Shown here piece by piece: positions 5,659 to 5,745 of a stretch of 5,745 nucleotides of DNA. The first letter of the stretch is position 1, and each line of letters starts with the position of its first letter. The notes under the pieces were generated by a model. It was not told the origin of the DNA. It was given only the letters and a program-made list of their open reading frames with translations, and searched no databases. Position numbers and translations under genes: made by a program. This DNA is from an uncultured Oxalobacteraceae bacterium (GTDB lineage Bacteria; Pseudomonadota; Gammaproteobacteria; Burkholderiales; Burkholderiaceae): NCBI GenBank assembly GCA_946478765.1, contig CAMLDH010000264.1:1-5745 (forward strand), given 5' to 3'.

Positions 5659-5745
5659 TCTGAGAGAGGATAATAGTACTGTAGAGCATGAGAGAGTATA
5701 TCATTGGACAGAGGAGAATGAAAAAGATGAAGGTGGAGAAGGGGG
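5659..5745. other. Purine-rich tail of the window, composition unlike the rest
   Basis: After the repeat tract the plus strand becomes strongly A/G-rich with several GAGAG and GGAGAA stretches. The Val-Pro frame continues through it as a highly acidic, Glu-rich sequence without a stop before the window edge. I see no recognisable gene, RNA or regulatory site. It may be the edge of a different sequence block or an assembly end. Confidence 0.35.

Noticed and set aside
5391..5704. Tyr/Arg/Cys/Leu-rich plus frame and Tyr/Arg/His-rich minus frame across the repeat tract
   Set aside because: The odd composition is just what the repeat gives in those phases. The hydrophobic start of the minus frame comes from a pyrimidine-rich stretch and has no ribosome binding site.

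Overview
The window looks like a chromosomal segment of a betaproteobacterium. Evidence for this is a Prc/Tsp-type periplasmic protease, a flavin reductase and nitronate-monooxygenase pair of the kind common in Burkholderiales-like genomes, moderate GC content and Gram-negative lipoprotein signals. Oxalobacteraceae is a guess from protein flavour only; no 16S or other marker gene is present.

Layout. Positions 2-346 (+) hold the C-terminal end of an unrecognised protein, followed by a strong hairpin terminator at 392-432. Positions 433-734 hold no intact gene, only weak hints of a decayed one. On the minus strand lie an NAD(P)H-dependent FMN (quinone/chromate-type) reductase (735-1304) and, upstream of it, a 5'-truncated nitronate monooxygenase (1406-1924) that keeps only its C-terminal part. 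The centre of the window is an intact prc/ctp gene (2064-4271, +) with its own promoter-like sequence, a duplicated 9-bp leader, a signal peptide, a PDZ domain and a Ser-Lys dyad. A long imperfect hairpin (4306-4350) follows it.

The right third is accessory in character. Two tiny lipoprotein genes face each other (4447-4638 + and 4984-5151 -) and share a Q-P-G-D-x-(Y)F motif near the C-terminus. Between them sit a 109-bp palindromic MITE-like element (4647-4755), an intrinsic terminator (4801-4823) and several smaller hairpins. Upstream of the second lipoprotein are a perfect 12-bp tandem duplication and a stretch without a convincing gene. The window ends in a degenerate tandem repeat (5516-5658). 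It reads as Val-Pro repeats on the plus strand and Gly-Thr repeats on the minus strand, and it is followed by about 87 bp of purine-rich sequence unlike the rest.

Functionally, the flavin reductase and the nitronate monooxygenase remnant would be soluble redox enzymes. Prc acts in periplasmic protein turnover and C-terminal processing. The lipoproteins are predicted envelope proteins of unknown role. I see no complete, obviously new multigene system. The most notable items are the MITE-like palindrome apparently lying between a gene and its terminator, the facing lipoprotein pair, the truncated monooxygenase and the terminal repeat tract.
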